A stretch of 40,622 nucleotides of DNA from Zoogloeaceae bacterium (GCA_031277315.1 JAITMP010000033.1:1-40622); one strand, 5' to 3'; counted from the first letter of the stretch, positions 1-9,915 are shown. The notes: generated by a model from the letters alone, not told the origin. Translations and numbers: made by a program.

Positions 1-2703
1 CTGCCTTTCGTGCCTGATGGCGGCGGATATGTGGAGGTTACGATCAACGGCGTGCATTACACGTCGCTCAACGGCGGCGTCGCCATCGACGCCGACACCC
101 TCACCTGGGCTGTCCAGGTTACGAATGCGCTGCCGCTGAAGGACTACAACGTCGAAGTCGTGATCAAGACCAGCGTCGGCGCGGTCATCATCAGCGACGA
201 CCCGACCATTCCGCCCGAGCTGCATATCGTCGGCGGACCGGAGACGCCGGATAGCCCGCCGGCAACCGCCGACAGCAACGCCAAGGCGGTCGCGATGACG
301 ATAGGTGAGGACGGCCAGTGGCGGTTGTTCGCCAACGGCGCGGTGATGGATGCGATCGGCACGGACTCGGTGACCATCGGCAACTTCTCGGCTAATGCCC
401 TGACTGCCAACGCGGGCCCCGTCAGCGCGGCGACCTTCATCGACTTCGACCGCGACGGGCTGATGGACATCGTCGGCAACGACACGACTTACTGGAATCC
501 GTATTACAGCCAATACTCGGACGGCCAGCAGGTCTACAAGTACATGGGCGCGAACGCCGGAAAGGTCGCAGGCACCGCGGGAGAGAACGGCAAGCCGGTG
601 TCGAACGACAACTACTACGCCTTCCAGATGGGTTCGAACAGCCAGTGGATGCACCCGGATCGCGTCGATAACAACTACAGCCACGACGCCAACGTCAGTA
701 CCGCCTTCGCTGGTGTGGCGGCCTATGACCGTGACGGCGACGGCTATGTCGATATCGCTTACGGCACCGTCTTTGGCGGCAATAACACCAGCGAGTCCTA
801 TCTGGACGGCGGCGCTGACACCCAGTTGATCCTCAACGACGGTGGCGTCTTCACCAAGGACGGCGACGCGATCGCGCTGAACAGCGATTCGCCGGCCATT
901 TCGGGCGCGAGCCGGCCGTCCCAGTCCCAGGCCGGGCCGGAGAAGCTGATCTCGGCGGTCGATATCAACAACGACGGGCGCATTGACCTCGCCTGGGGCG
1001 CCAACGGCGGCGACAACGAGAGCAGCGGCGCCATCACCGGCAACTCAGCACCCGGCCAGGCCGTATCGACGAACGACGGTCGCTTGGTCATCGCCACCGG
1101 GCAAAGCGGCGGTAGCCTGAAAGTGACCCAGACCGTCGACAACGCGGCCTTCAACGACGACGGCGCCGTCGCCAATACGCCGTCCATGACCTGGGCCGAC
1201 TTCAACGGCGACGGCTGGATGGATCTGTTCATGAGTTCAGCGGGAACCACTGGTGAACTCGACACCGGCAACAGCGTGATCTACCTCAACAATGGGGCGG
1301 GGAAGCTCTCCAGCTCTCCCTACACCCTGACCGGCGGCGCGACGGAGGGCAGCGGCTCGGTGGCGGTGGACTGGAACGCCGACGGCAAGATGGACGTGAT
1401 CGAGACGCCGCTGTGGATTCCGGGTGGCGATCCGGTGGGCAGCCAAGCCGTGCAGTTGTTCCTCAACACCAGTTCCGGCGGCACGATGCAATTCGTGAAG
1501 CAGGCCAATCTGGCGACGCTGCCCGACAATGGCGCCGGCAGCGGCATCGCCGGCCTGTTGTCCCTCGACCTTGACTGGGACGGTGACAAGGATCTGATGC
1601 TCTTTACCGGCAACGCCGGCGCCACCTATGTCGAGAACAAGGCCGTGATTGCCGACGGCACCGCGCTGCACTTCCGCATTGTCGACAAGGAAGGCATCAA
1701 CAGCTTCTTCAGCAACACCGTGCAACTCTACGACTCGCAGGGCAACCTGGTTGCCACCCAGATCATCAACCCGCAAGCCGGCAACCAGACCAACGACAGC
1801 TCCGCCATCGTCGACTTCTACGGCCTCAACCCGAACGAGACCTACAGCGTCGTCCTGCTCAAATCCGTCAATGGCGTCTCGGATGACGTCGGCGGCCTTG
1901 CCAACCTCGGCGGCAACGCCATCGAGAACGTCAACATCGCCTGGACCGGCCTGAAAGCGGGCGCGGCCAACGACGCCTACGTCCTCACCGCCGAAGCCGG
2001 CAACGCAAGCAACAACGCCACCATCGGCAATGGCATCGTCGGCACCGGCTACAACGACACCTTCTTCGCCACTTTGGGCACCGACAAGTACGAAGGCGGC
2101 GGCGGCACCACCATCGTCTCCGGAGAAAAAGTCTGGAGCGACACCGGCGGCATGGACATCGTCGACTACAAGCTCGCCGGCAACACCCCGCTCACCATCG
2201 ACCTGAGCAACCCCAATGCCCAGAACACCGGCTTTGGCACAGGTGCCACGACCTTCTCCAACATCGAAGGCATCGCCGGCGGCGGCGGCAACGACACCTT
2301 CACCGACAACGCCCGCGACAACGTCTTTGAAGGCCGCGGCGGCAACGACACCTTCAACCTCACCCACGGCGGTCACGACACGCTGCTCTACAAGCTGCTT
2401 GTCGCGGCAGACGCCACCGGCGGCAACGGCGCGGATCAGGTCAACGGGTTCAAGGTCGGGTTGTTTGAAGTTGCCCCGAACGCTGACCAGATCGACATCT
2501 CGGAGCTGCTGATCGGCTACAGCCCTGGCACCAGCAACATCAACGACTACCTGAGCGTGAGCTCGAACGGCACCGACACGGTCATCAGCATCGACCGTGA
2601 CGGCGCTGGCGGGAATTACGCCATGACCGAGTTGATTACGCTGAACAGCGTGTCGGTGGATCTGGCAACGTTGCTGATGAATCATCAACTGACGGTGGTC
2701 TGA
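1..2703 (+). CDS. Secreted FG-GAP/VCBS-repeat, RTX-like type I secretion substrate (5' truncated)
   Basis: The frame is open to the window edge, so the N-terminus is missing; about 900 residues are visible. The first ~65 residues resemble an Ig-like adhesin module. Six Asp/Gly-rich calcium-binding FG-GAP type motifs follow, such as DFDRDGLMDI, DRDGDGYVDI, DINNDGRIDL, DFNGDGWMDL, DWNADGKMDV and DLDWDGDKDL. The last ~230 residues carry GGGGNDTF and GRGGNDTF nonapeptide-like turns and end in a region like the C-terminal targeting domain of type I secreted proteins (hydrophobic end, no cysteine). The TolC/ABC/HlyD genes just downstream on the same strand make this their likely cargo. I infer a surface or extracellular adhesin-like protein; an enzymatic activity is not visible. 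Confidence 0.85.
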   Translation: MPFVPDGGGYVEVTINGVHYTSLNGGVAIDADTLTWAVQVTNALPLKDYNVEVVIKTSVGAVIISDDPTIPPELHIVGGPETPDSPPATADSNAKAVAMTIGEDGQWRLFANGAVMDAIGTDSVTIGNFSANALTANAGPVSAATFIDFDRDGLMDIVGNDTTYWNPYYSQYSDGQQVYKYMGANAGKVAGTAGENGKPVSNDNYYAFQMGSNSQWMHPDRVDNNYSHDANVSTAFAGVAAYDRDGDGYVDIAYGTVFGGNNTSESYLDGGADTQLILNDGGVFTKDGDAIALNSDSPAISGASRPSQSQAGPEKLISAVDINNDGRIDLAWGANGGDNESSGAITGNSAPGQAVSTNDGRLVIATGQSGGSLKVTQTVDNAAFNDDGAVANTPSMTWADFNGDGWMDLFMSSAGTTGELDTGNSVIYLNNGAGKLSSSPYTLTGGATEGSGSVAVDWNADGKMDVIETPLWIPGGDPVGSQAVQLFLNTSSGGTMQFVKQANLATLPDNGAGSGIAGLLSLDLDWDGDKDLMLFTGNAGATYVENKAVIADGTALHFRIVDKEGINSFFSNTVQLYDSQGNLVATQIINPQAGNQTNDSSAIVDFYGLNPNETYSVVLLKSVNGVSDDVGGLANLGGNAIENVNIAWTGLKAGAANDAYVLTAEAGNASNNATIGNGIVGTGYNDTFFATLGTDKYEGGGGTTIVSGEKVWSDTGGMDIVDYKLAGNTPLTIDLSNPNAQNTGFGTGATTFSNIEGIAGGGGNDTFTDNARDNVFEGRGGNDTFNLTHGGHDTLLYKLLVAADATGGNGADQVNGFKVGLFEVAPNADQIDISELLIGYSPGTSNINDYLSVSSNGTDTVISIDRDGAGGNYAMTELITLNSVSVDLATLLMNHQLTVV

Positions 2704-2740
2704 TCCGGGCTTCCGGCCCGAGATTCAGAAGCAGGCCCGA

Positions 2741-2770
2741 AAAAGGGACGCGCGTCGCGCGTCTCTTTTT
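2741..2770 (+). terminator. Rho-independent terminator after the secreted protein gene
   Basis: The inverted repeat GACGCGCG/CGCGCGTC (2747-2763) is extended by G-C and G-U pairs and followed by TTTTT; the A-run before it pairs with the T-run. It lies 38 bases after the stop codon and separates the substrate gene from the export genes. A second small hairpin (CGGGC/GCCCG, about 2706-2720) precedes it. Confidence 0.75.
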
Positions 2771-2815
2771 CGCAACTTTTTAACATCCGGGTTGACGATA
2801 AAAGGATACGTTAGG

Positions 2816-2844
2816 TTGCGAATATAGAATTATGCAGCTATGAT
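2816..2844 (+). promoter_or_regulatory. Candidate sigma70 promoter for the type I secretion export genes
   Basis: TTGCGA (2816-2821) and TATGAT (2839-2844) are separated by exactly 17 bases in an A/T-rich stretch just after the terminator. Transcription would begin near 2851, which agrees with choosing the downstream start at 2960 for the TolC-like gene and leaves a leader of about 110 bases. Inferred from consensus only. Confidence 0.45.
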
Positions 2845-2959
2845 GCAACGGCTTGATTGCATGGCAGATGCGCACTTTGCGTGTTTTGCCCTGTCTTTCA
2901 CCCTTTTACCATTCGCTTTCGGCATTGATCGGCGGATTGAAAACAATATCGTGGCATCC

Positions 2960-4396
2960 ATGAACAAACGGGCCGGTGGTGCACATGCCGGACAGCTGCG
3001 CCTGCGCGGCAAATCCGCCTTGGCCTTGGCCTTGTGCTGGCTGCCGTGGACAACGCCCGCGCAAGATGCACCGCCGCCCACGCGCCTGGCGCCCAGTGAA
3101 CTGGTGCTCCAGCTTGATGTCACGCTCTCCTCCCTGCCGATTCCGCCCGTGCGCGATACCCCGCTGGAACTGAATGAAGGCGTGCGGCTGGCGGTCAACC
3201 GGCATCCTTCCATCGCCGACGCCGTCGCGCTCTTGTCGCAGCAGCTTGGCGGCGTCGACGTCGCCCGCGCCGGTTATTACCCGCAGATACGGGCGGGCGT
3301 GAGCAGCGGCGCCAACAGCGCATCGAGCACCGCAGGTCGCAATTCGACGCTGGCGACGGTGTCGTTGTCGCAGATGCTGTACGACTTCGGCAAGGTGGAC
3401 GGCAGCGTCAGCCAAGCCGAAGCGGGAGTGCGCCGCCAGCAGGCCACGATTCTGAAGCAGATCGACGCCGTGGCGCGGGACGCCGGCGGCGCGGTCGTTC
3501 AGGCGCACCGTTATCAGGAACTCGCCGCCATCGCCAGAGAGCAGGTGGAAGCGGTCACCAAAGTGCTTGAAATGACGCAATTGCGCGCCAAGGCCGGCAT
3601 CAGCACCAAGGCCGATCCGGTGCAGGCGCAGGCGCGCGTGGATGCCGCGCACGCGGGGCAGTTGCAGGCCGAGACGCTGGAACGGCAATGGAATGAGCGG
3701 CTGCGCACCCTGATCGGCGTGCCGGCGGACAAGGGCATCGCGTCGCTGCCGGAGCGCGCGTTTCAGGAAGTGTCGCCGCAGGAAGCGCCTGATGTCCGTC
3801 TCCTGCCCGATGTGCTGATAGCCGAGGCCGACCGTCAGGCGGCGCAGGGGCAGTTGGCGCAGGCCAAAGCCCAGCGCTGGCCGACGGTGAGCCTGGATCT
3901 GTCGGCGAACAAGGCGCTGCGCGGCGTCAATCCGTCGACGCTGGAGCGCGACGGCACTTATCACACGGTGATGGTCAATCTTTCCAGCGCGGTGTATCAG
4001 GGCGGCGCCCTCAACGCGCAGGTGCGCGCCGCCACGGCGGCGGAAGAAGCCGCGCGCCAGCGCATCGAAACCGCGCGCCTGAATGCCGGCGACGCGGCGC
4101 GCAGCTTCCGCGAACAACTGGCCGGAGCCGCGCTGCGCCTGAATGTGCTGGCGAAGCGCAAGCAGAGCATTGCCGAGGCGCTCGAACTGTACCGCGAGCA
4201 GTACAAGCTGGGCACGCGGTCGATTCTGGATCTGCTCAACGCGGAGCAGGAGTTCTATCAAGCCCGCTCCGACGAGGAGGGGCTGAAACACGATCTGTGG
4301 CAGAGCCTGATCGGCTATATCGACGCCGTCGGCCAGAGCCGCGAATTCTACGGACTCAATGACACCACCATTCAGGGAATGGAAATCCGCCCGTGA
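2960..4396 (+). CDS. TolC-family outer-membrane efflux/secretion protein
   Basis: This is the outer-membrane channel of a type I secretion system. The start at 2960 is chosen because it gives a signal peptide (basic n-region, then ALALALCWLPW, then a cut near TPAQD); the open frame extends to 2840 but that part lies over a likely promoter. The 478-residue product has the two repeated outer-membrane-efflux domains of the family, with the typical alanine/glutamine-rich helices, SLSQMLYDFGKVDG in the first half, and YREQYKLGTRSILDLLNAE near the C-terminus, a hallmark of TolC-like proteins. It overlaps the ABC gene by four bases (GTGA), showing translational coupling. Confidence 0.93.
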   Translation: MNKRAGGAHAGQLRLRGKSALALALCWLPWTTPAQDAPPPTRLAPSELVLQLDVTLSSLPIPPVRDTPLELNEGVRLAVNRHPSIADAVALLSQQLGGVDVARAGYYPQIRAGVSSGANSASSTAGRNSTLATVSLSQMLYDFGKVDGSVSQAEAGVRRQQATILKQIDAVARDAGGAVVQAHRYQELAAIAREQVEAVTKVLEMTQLRAKAGISTKADPVQAQARVDAAHAGQLQAETLERQWNERLRTLIGVPADKGIASLPERAFQEVSPQEAPDVRLLPDVLIAEADRQAAQGQLAQAKAQRWPTVSLDLSANKALRGVNPSTLERDGTYHTVMVNLSSAVYQGGALNAQVRAATAAEEAARQRIETARLNAGDAARSFREQLAGAALRLNVLAKRKQSIAEALELYREQYKLGTRSILDLLNAEQEFYQARSDEEGLKHDLWQSLIGYIDAVGQSREFYGLNDTTIQGMEIRP

Positions 4397-6522
4397 AACT
4401 GCCTGAAATTCAAACCGCCTGGATGGAAGCCATGCTGGTCGTGGCGCGCCATTACGGCATCGGCGCTTCGCCCGAAAGCGTGCGCGTGAGCCTGGCCTGG
4501 GAGCGCGGCGCGTCGCTCGACACCGTGCTCGACCTGATGGCGCGCCAGCTTGGAATGTCGATGCGCCTGACGGACTTCAATCCGTCCCTGCTTGACCCCT
4601 GGCGGCTGCCGTTGGCGGTGGAGTTCAGCGACGGGCAGATCGGCGTGATCCGCGTCATCGACAAAAAGGGGCACGCCGGTGTGCTGCTGTCCGGCGACGC
4701 CGGGCTGGAAACGACGGTGCCGGTGGCCGAACTCGCCGCGCGCGTGCGCCGCGCTGCCCTCTTGCGGCCCCAGACGGCGGTGCCCGATGCGCGGGTGGAC
4801 GATTACATCAAGCCTTACGAGCCGAACTGGTTCTGGTCGATTGCGTTCCGCGACTGGCGCCGTTACGGCGACATCGTGTTCGCGTCGGTGTTCGCCAATG
4901 TGCTGGCGCTGTCGACGATGGTGTTTTCGATGCAAGTCTATGATCGCGTCATTCCAGCCCAGTCCGAGCCGACGCTGTGGGTGCTGTTCGGCGGCGTGAT
5001 GGTGGCGGTCATCTTCGAGTTCATCCTGCGCGTCTCGCGCACGCACATCTCGGATGTGATCGGCAAGCGCGCCGACCTGAAAGTGGCGGATCGCGTTTTC
5101 GGGCGGGCGCTGCGCGTGCGCAACGAGGCACGTTCCAAGTCGACGGGATCGTTCATCGCGCAGGTGCGCGAGGTCGATCAGGTGCGCGAACTGCTGACAT
5201 CCACCACCTTCGGCGTGCTGGCCGATCTGCCTTTTTTCCTGCTTTTTCTGTTCATCCTGTGGCTGATCGGCGGTCCGCTGGCGCTGGTACCGCTGGGCGC
5301 GCTGCCGCTGCTGATCATTCCCGGCATGCTGGCGCAACGGTCCTTGAGTCGCCTCGCCAAGGAAGGCATGCGCGAATCGGCGCTGCGCAACGCGCTGCTG
5401 GTCGAAGCCGTCGAAGGCATCGAGGATATCAAGCTGCTGCGCGCCGAGCCGCGTTTCCAGAACCGCTGGAACCACGTCAACGAGGTGTCGGCGAGCGTCA
5501 GCATGAAGCAGCGCTACATTACCAGCCTGCTGATGTCCTGGACGCAGAAGATACAGGGGCTTGTTCATACCGCCATTGTGCTGACGGGCTGCTATCTGGT
5601 GATGAAGGGCGACATGACCACCGGCGCGCTAGTTGGCACCTCGATTCTGGGTTCCCGCATGATCGCGCCGCTGGCGCAGGTGTCGGGACTGATGGCGCGC
5701 TGGCAGCAAGCCAAGGTCGCGCGCGAGGGGCTGGATGAATTGATGCGCCGCCCGGTCGATCAGGCCGAGGACGGGCAGCGGGTCAGCGTGCCGGTGCTGC
5801 GCGGCAACTATCAGCTTGAAGGAGTGGGCTTCAAATACGGGCAGGACGATCCACGCCCGGCGCTGAACGGCATCAACCTGCGCATCGGCGCCGGCGAACG
5901 GGTGGCGGTTCTGGGGCGCATCGGTTCGGGGAAAACGACGCTGCTGCATACGCTGGCGGGCTTGCTGACGCCGCAGGCCGGGCGCATCACGCTCGATGGG
6001 CTGGAACTGAAACTGATCGACCCGGCCGACGTGCGCCGCGACGTCAGCCTGCTGACGCAGAACGCGCGCTTGTTCTACGGCACCGTGCGCGAGAACGTCA
6101 CGCTGGGCATGCCGCTGGCCGACGACGAGGAAGTGTTCGAGGCCCTGCGCTTGTGCGGCGGTCTGCCTTTCGTGAAGTCGCGCGCCGAAGGGCTTGATGA
6201 AACCATTCTCGAAGGCGGCCTGGGTTTGTCGGGCGGCCAGCGTCAGGCGCTGCTGCTGGCGCGCACGATCATCCGGCAAAGCCATGCCGTGCTGCTCGAT
6301 GAGCCGACGTCGCATTTCGACGAGATGACCGAGCGTCAGGTGATCACCGCCCTTCAGCCCTGGATGGCTTCGCGCACATTGGTGGTCGCCACTCACCGCA
6401 TGCCGATCCTGCAATGGGTGGATCGCATCATCGTGATCGAAGGGGGCCGCATCGTGATGGATGGGCAGAAGGACGAAATTCTGGGCAAACTCGGTAATTC
6501 AAGCTCTGGGAAAACGCAGTAA
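4393..6522 (+). CDS. Type I secretion ABC transporter, LapB/LssB type
   Basis: A 709-residue inner-membrane exporter that would energise secretion of the RTX-like substrate. The start is GTG overlapping the previous stop. Residues 1-~135 form a C39 peptidase-like domain, but the region where the catalytic Cys would sit (QTAWMEAMLVVARHYG) has none, so it is a non-cleaving substrate-docking domain as in LapB/HlyB-type exporters. Six membrane helices follow (about 165-440). The nucleotide-binding domain has Walker A GRIGSGKT (508-515), signature LSGGQ (612-616), Walker B VLLDEP (633-638) and the switch histidine in ATHRM. It shares one base with the HlyD gene (TAATG). Confidence 0.93.
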   Translation: MKLPEIQTAWMEAMLVVARHYGIGASPESVRVSLAWERGASLDTVLDLMARQLGMSMRLTDFNPSLLDPWRLPLAVEFSDGQIGVIRVIDKKGHAGVLLSGDAGLETTVPVAELAARVRRAALLRPQTAVPDARVDDYIKPYEPNWFWSIAFRDWRRYGDIVFASVFANVLALSTMVFSMQVYDRVIPAQSEPTLWVLFGGVMVAVIFEFILRVSRTHISDVIGKRADLKVADRVFGRALRVRNEARSKSTGSFIAQVREVDQVRELLTSTTFGVLADLPFFLLFLFILWLIGGPLALVPLGALPLLIIPGMLAQRSLSRLAKEGMRESALRNALLVEAVEGIEDIKLLRAEPRFQNRWNHVNEVSASVSMKQRYITSLLMSWTQKIQGLVHTAIVLTGCYLVMKGDMTTGALVGTSILGSRMIAPLAQVSGLMARWQQAKVAREGLDELMRRPVDQAEDGQRVSVPVLRGNYQLEGVGFKYGQDDPRPALNGINLRIGAGERVAVLGRIGSGKTTLLHTLAGLLTPQAGRITLDGLELKLIDPADVRRDVSLLTQNARLFYGTVRENVTLGMPLADDEEVFEALRLCGGLPFVKSRAEGLDETILEGGLGLSGGQRQALLLARTIIRQSHAVLLDEPTSHFDEMTERQVITALQPWMASRTLVVATHRMPILQWVDRIIVIEGGRIVMDGQKDEILGKLGNSSSGKTQ

Positions 6523-7805
6523 TGCCAACGTCACATCAAACGCCGCCTCCCCCGGCCTCCGCAGCCGCTGTGACTGTTCCCGCCAAACGGCCCGCCAATC
6601 AGGGCAAGCCGGGCGCCGATGCGTCCGCTGCGAGCATGAGCAACATATCGTTCATCCCCGTCAGCGAGCCGAGTCTGCCGCGCTCGTCGCTGGTGGTGTG
6701 GGTGGTGGGGTCCATGCTGCTGTGCCTGCTGGTCTGGGCTTGGTTTTTTGAACTCGACGAAGTGTCGAACGGCACCGGCAAAATCATTCCTTCGTCGCAC
6801 GAGCAGTTGATCCAGTCGCTCGAAGGCGGGATTCTGGTTGACCTCAAGGTGAAGGCAGGCGACATCGTCAACAAGGGGCAGGTTCTGGCGCAACTCGACC
6901 GCACCCGCACCGAATCGGCGGTGTCCGAGAGCGCCTCGCGGGCACGCGCGGCGATGGCGATGGCGGCGCGGCTGGCAGCCGAAGTGAACGGAACGCCATT
7001 GGCATTTCCGCCCGAGGTGACGGATGACCCGGATCTCGTGCGCACCGAAACCGCGCTCTACAAGCAGCGCCGCGACAGTCTGGCCAGCACGCTGTCGGGC
7101 ATCGCCGAGGCGCTTGCCCTAGTGCGGCGCGAACTGGCGCTGACCGAGCCGCTGGCGGCGCGCGGCGCCGCCAGCGATGTCGAAGTGCTGCGGCTCAAGC
7201 GCCAAGTCAACGAACTGGAGATGAAGGCCGCCGATCAGCGCAACCAGTACTACGTCAAGGCGCGGGAAGATTTGGCCAAGGCCAACGCCGAGATCGAGGC
7301 GCAGCAGTCCATCACGCGCGGGCGCACCGACGCGCTGACGCGCCTGACCTTCACCTCGCCGGTGCGTGGCGTGGTCAAGGACATCGCCGTCACCACCACT
7401 GGCGGCGTGGTGCCGCCGAACGGCAAGCTGATGGAAATCGTGCCGCTGGAGGAGCAGCTTCTGGTCGAGGCGCACATCTCGCCGCGCGACGTGGCTTTCA
7501 TCCATCCAGGGCAGGCCGCGCTGGTCAAGATCACCGCTTATGACTATTCAATTTACGGCGGACTCAAGGGCAAGGTGACGACGATCTCGCCCGACACCAT
7601 CCAGGACGAAGTGAAGCGGGACATGTATTACTACCGCGTCTACATCCGCACCGACGCCGACCAGTTGCGCGACAAGAACGGCAAGAGCTACCCGATCGTG
7701 CCGGGGATGGTGGCGACGGTGGACATCCATACCGGCAAGAAGACCGTGCTGGACTATCTCATCAAGCCCTTCAACAAGGCGCGCGAGGCTCTGCGCGAGC
7801 GCTGA
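6522..7805 (+). CDS. HlyD-family type I secretion periplasmic adaptor
   Basis: The 427-residue membrane-fusion protein joins the ABC exporter to the TolC-like channel. The N-terminal ~55 residues are cytosolic and Pro/Ala-rich. One membrane helix follows (about 60-80, VVWVVGSMLLCLLVWAWFF), then the first lipoyl half-motif (SLEGGILVDLKVKAGDIV), a long coiled-coil hairpin (about 125-260), the second lipoyl half (LTFTSPVRGVVKDIAV) and a beta-barrel domain ending in VPGMVATVDIHTGKKTVLDYL, typical of HlyD C-termini. It is the last gene of the TolC-ABC-HlyD operon. Confidence 0.93.
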   Translation: MPTSHQTPPPPASAAAVTVPAKRPANQGKPGADASAASMSNISFIPVSEPSLPRSSLVVWVVGSMLLCLLVWAWFFELDEVSNGTGKIIPSSHEQLIQSLEGGILVDLKVKAGDIVNKGQVLAQLDRTRTESAVSESASRARAAMAMAARLAAEVNGTPLAFPPEVTDDPDLVRTETALYKQRRDSLASTLSGIAEALALVRRELALTEPLAARGAASDVEVLRLKRQVNELEMKAADQRNQYYVKAREDLAKANAEIEAQQSITRGRTDALTRLTFTSPVRGVVKDIAVTTTGGVVPPNGKLMEIVPLEEQLLVEAHISPRDVAFIHPGQAALVKITAYDYSIYGGLKGKVTTISPDTIQDEVKRDMYYYRVYIRTDADQLRDKNGKSYPIVPGMVATVDIHTGKKTVLDYLIKPFNKAREALRER

Positions 7806-7814
7806 TGGCTGCTT

Positions 7815-7855
7815 GCCGTCCGGCGGACGGCGCCGGACACTGGACACTGGGCACT
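7815..7855. repeat. Hairpin and 7-bp tandem repeat between convergent genes
   Basis: A perfect 7-bp hairpin GCCGTCC/GGACGGC (7815-7831, 3-base loop) is followed by GGACACT, GGACACT, GGGCACT (7835-7855). It lies between the HlyD stop and the stop of the opposing kinase gene. There is no T-run, so factor-independent termination is doubtful. Confidence 0.4.
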
Positions 7856-7871
7856 GGATGGGGCAGCGCGG

Positions 7872-9848
7872 TTATTGTTCGTCGTCCTTGTCTGAATTAC
7901 TGATCGGCAGCAGCAGGCGGAACACGGTTTGCTGGCCGTCGCTGGCGTGCAGAAACAAATCCCCTCCGTGCCGGCGCGCGATGGTTCGCGCGATGTGCAA
8001 ACCCAGACCCGAGCCGGGCACGCCGGTTGACCGGGCGCCGCGAAAGTAGCGTTCGAACAGGGCGGCCTTGTCGGTTTCCGAAATCGCCGGGCCTTCGTTG
8101 CAAACGTCAATCTGAACCCAGTGATCCTGCGCGCCGGCGCGCACCTTGATCGGCGTGTCTTTCGCGGCGTACTTGAACGCATTCTCCAGCAGGTTGTCGA
8201 GAATGGTTTCGATATACAGCGCGTTGCCGTCCACCATCAGCGCCGCCGGCGGCAGATCGAGTTGCAGGCGGGAACCCTCGCCGGGACGCGTGAGGCCGTC
8301 ATGACCCCAGCTTTGCAGGAGGGCGCGGATGTCCAGCATCGTCGTCAGGCTTTTTTGCGTGACGGATGTTTCCAGGCTGTCGTTGACGAGGATGTTGTTC
8401 ACCAGCAGCGACAGGCGGGATACCGCTTTGCGGATTTTCCCCAGGCTGGTTTTGACGTGCTCGTCGCGGCCGGCTGGAGAGCTTGTCAGCGCGTGCGCGA
8501 TGGCGTCGATGATGGCCAGCGGCGTGCGGAATTCATGCGACACCATCGCCACGAACCGGTTCTGCTGTATCTTGTCTTCGGTGGCTTGCCGGGCAACGCG
8601 GGCGAATTCCAGCGCGTTTTGCTGCTCCTTGTGCAAATGCCTTTTCATTTCCAGCGATTGGCTGACCATCGTCAGGACGACGACAGTGAAGAGCGCGATC
8701 AAGGTGGCGATCAGCAGGGTGAACAGATCCAGATTGACGAATACCAGATCGCTGATCTGGGTTGTGCCGTAGCCGCCCCAGACCAGATTGAACAAGCCCA
8801 GCACCAGGGCAGGCGCGGTGAACTGGTATTGCCGCTTCACCACGATCAGCGATACGAGCAGGACGCAGTTAACGATGGCCGACGCGACGCTCGCATAGAG
8901 GATCCACGACATGATCGGGCCGCCCTTGCCAACCATGACCAGCACGGCCGCCAGCGCGAAAAAACCGCTCAGCGCGAGAATCAGCCTGCGTCCCCAGACG
9001 TAGTGATGGCGGAAGTTGAAAAACCAGCTTGAGAGGCCCAGATCGATGAGCATGAGCACGCACAGCACGGCAGGCGTGGTGCGGTCGCTGACCCAGGGCG
9101 AGTCTGGAAATATCAGGGGATTGCCATAGCCGGACTGCACAAAGACGTGCGCGGCCACGGCCAGCGCGAATACCGACAGCACCCAGTGCAGGCGGTTGCG
9201 CAGCAGGAAAAAGAAAATCATGCTCATCAGCGTCACGACGGCGAGAGCGCCGGCGAGGGCGCTGTAGACGGCCAGCCTGTTCCGTTCATTCTTGAATTGC
9301 GCCCCATGCTGCCAAAGTCGCAACTCGACCCATGTCGTGCCGTCTGTTTTCAGCCGCAGGTAGTAGGCGCGCGGCGTGGTGTCCGGATAAACGGGAAACG
9401 CCGGCAAGACGCTTTGAACGGGGCGCTCGCTGAAAAGATAGCGGTCGCCGATGCGGATCGAAGTGAAGCTGGCGTTATTTCCGGCGGGAGAGTACAGCGT
9501 CAGTTCGTCGAGCCAGGCCGGGCTTGCTTCCAGAATCCAGTCCCTGGGCGCGGTGACGTCGCGCCCCAGTGTGAACCGCACCCAGATCGCGGCATTGTTT
9601 CTGGGGGTGGTGATGCCCGGCGAGGAACGGGGCTGAAATGCCGCCGCCATCGAACTGGCGCTGACATCCTCGATGGTGAGCTTGCCCGTGGGATCGACCA
9701 ATGTTTCGAGTCCCGTTTCGAGTGGGACGGCGCTTTCCGGGTCGGCGTTCCCGGTCAATTCCAGCGCGACCGCGTCCGGACAGGGCAGCAACAGCGTTGC
9801 GGTCAGGATCAGGAGGAAACAGGCAAAATTCTGCAAACGGGCTCGCAT
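7872..9848 (-). CDS. 7TMR-DISM sensor histidine kinase
   Basis: A 658-residue membrane sensor. A signal peptide (to about ALELTGN) is followed by a periplasmic 7TMR-DISM extracellular-2 type domain (about 45-185, with AAIWVRFTLGRD and WLDELTLYSP), seven membrane helices (about 190-395), a short coiled coil, and the kinase core. The H-box is VSHEFRTPL with phospho-acceptor H438; the N-box is ILDNLLENAFKYA and the G-box GSGLGLHIA. DISM sensors usually sense carbohydrate or envelope ligands; the ligand here is unknown. It is divergent from the response-regulator gene and is its likely partner. The start with the signal peptide is preferred; its ribosome site is weak. Confidence 0.9.
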   Translation of the reverse strand: MRARLQNFACFLLILTATLLLPCPDAVALELTGNADPESAVPLETGLETLVDPTGKLTIEDVSASSMAAAFQPRSSPGITTPRNNAAIWVRFTLGRDVTAPRDWILEASPAWLDELTLYSPAGNNASFTSIRIGDRYLFSERPVQSVLPAFPVYPDTTPRAYYLRLKTDGTTWVELRLWQHGAQFKNERNRLAVYSALAGALAVVTLMSMIFFFLLRNRLHWVLSVFALAVAAHVFVQSGYGNPLIFPDSPWVSDRTTPAVLCVLMLIDLGLSSWFFNFRHHYVWGRRLILALSGFFALAAVLVMVGKGGPIMSWILYASVASAIVNCVLLVSLIVVKRQYQFTAPALVLGLFNLVWGGYGTTQISDLVFVNLDLFTLLIATLIALFTVVVLTMVSQSLEMKRHLHKEQQNALEFARVARQATEDKIQQNRFVAMVSHEFRTPLAIIDAIAHALTSSPAGRDEHVKTSLGKIRKAVSRLSLLVNNILVNDSLETSVTQKSLTTMLDIRALLQSWGHDGLTRPGEGSRLQLDLPPAALMVDGNALYIETILDNLLENAFKYAAKDTPIKVRAGAQDHWVQIDVCNEGPAISETDKAALFERYFRGARSTGVPGSGLGLHIARTIARRHGGDLFLHASDGQQTVFRLLLPISNSDKDDEQ

Positions 9849-9901
9849 CCATGCAAGGATAACCGCATCCGCGCGGAAATGACTAACCAGATAGGGAAAT
9901 T

Positions 9902-9915
9902 TTGATTTGGCTCAA
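9902..9915. promoter_or_regulatory. FNR/Anr-like box upstream of the kinase/regulator pair
   Basis: TTGATTTGGCTCAA matches the FNR/Crp-family consensus TTGAT-N4-ATCAA with one mismatch. The identical 14-mer occurs upstream of the hpf gene at 16536-16549. Here it lies in the divergent intergenic region, centred about 60 bases before the kinase start. Functional assignment is inferred from consensus and recurrence. Confidence 0.45.
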
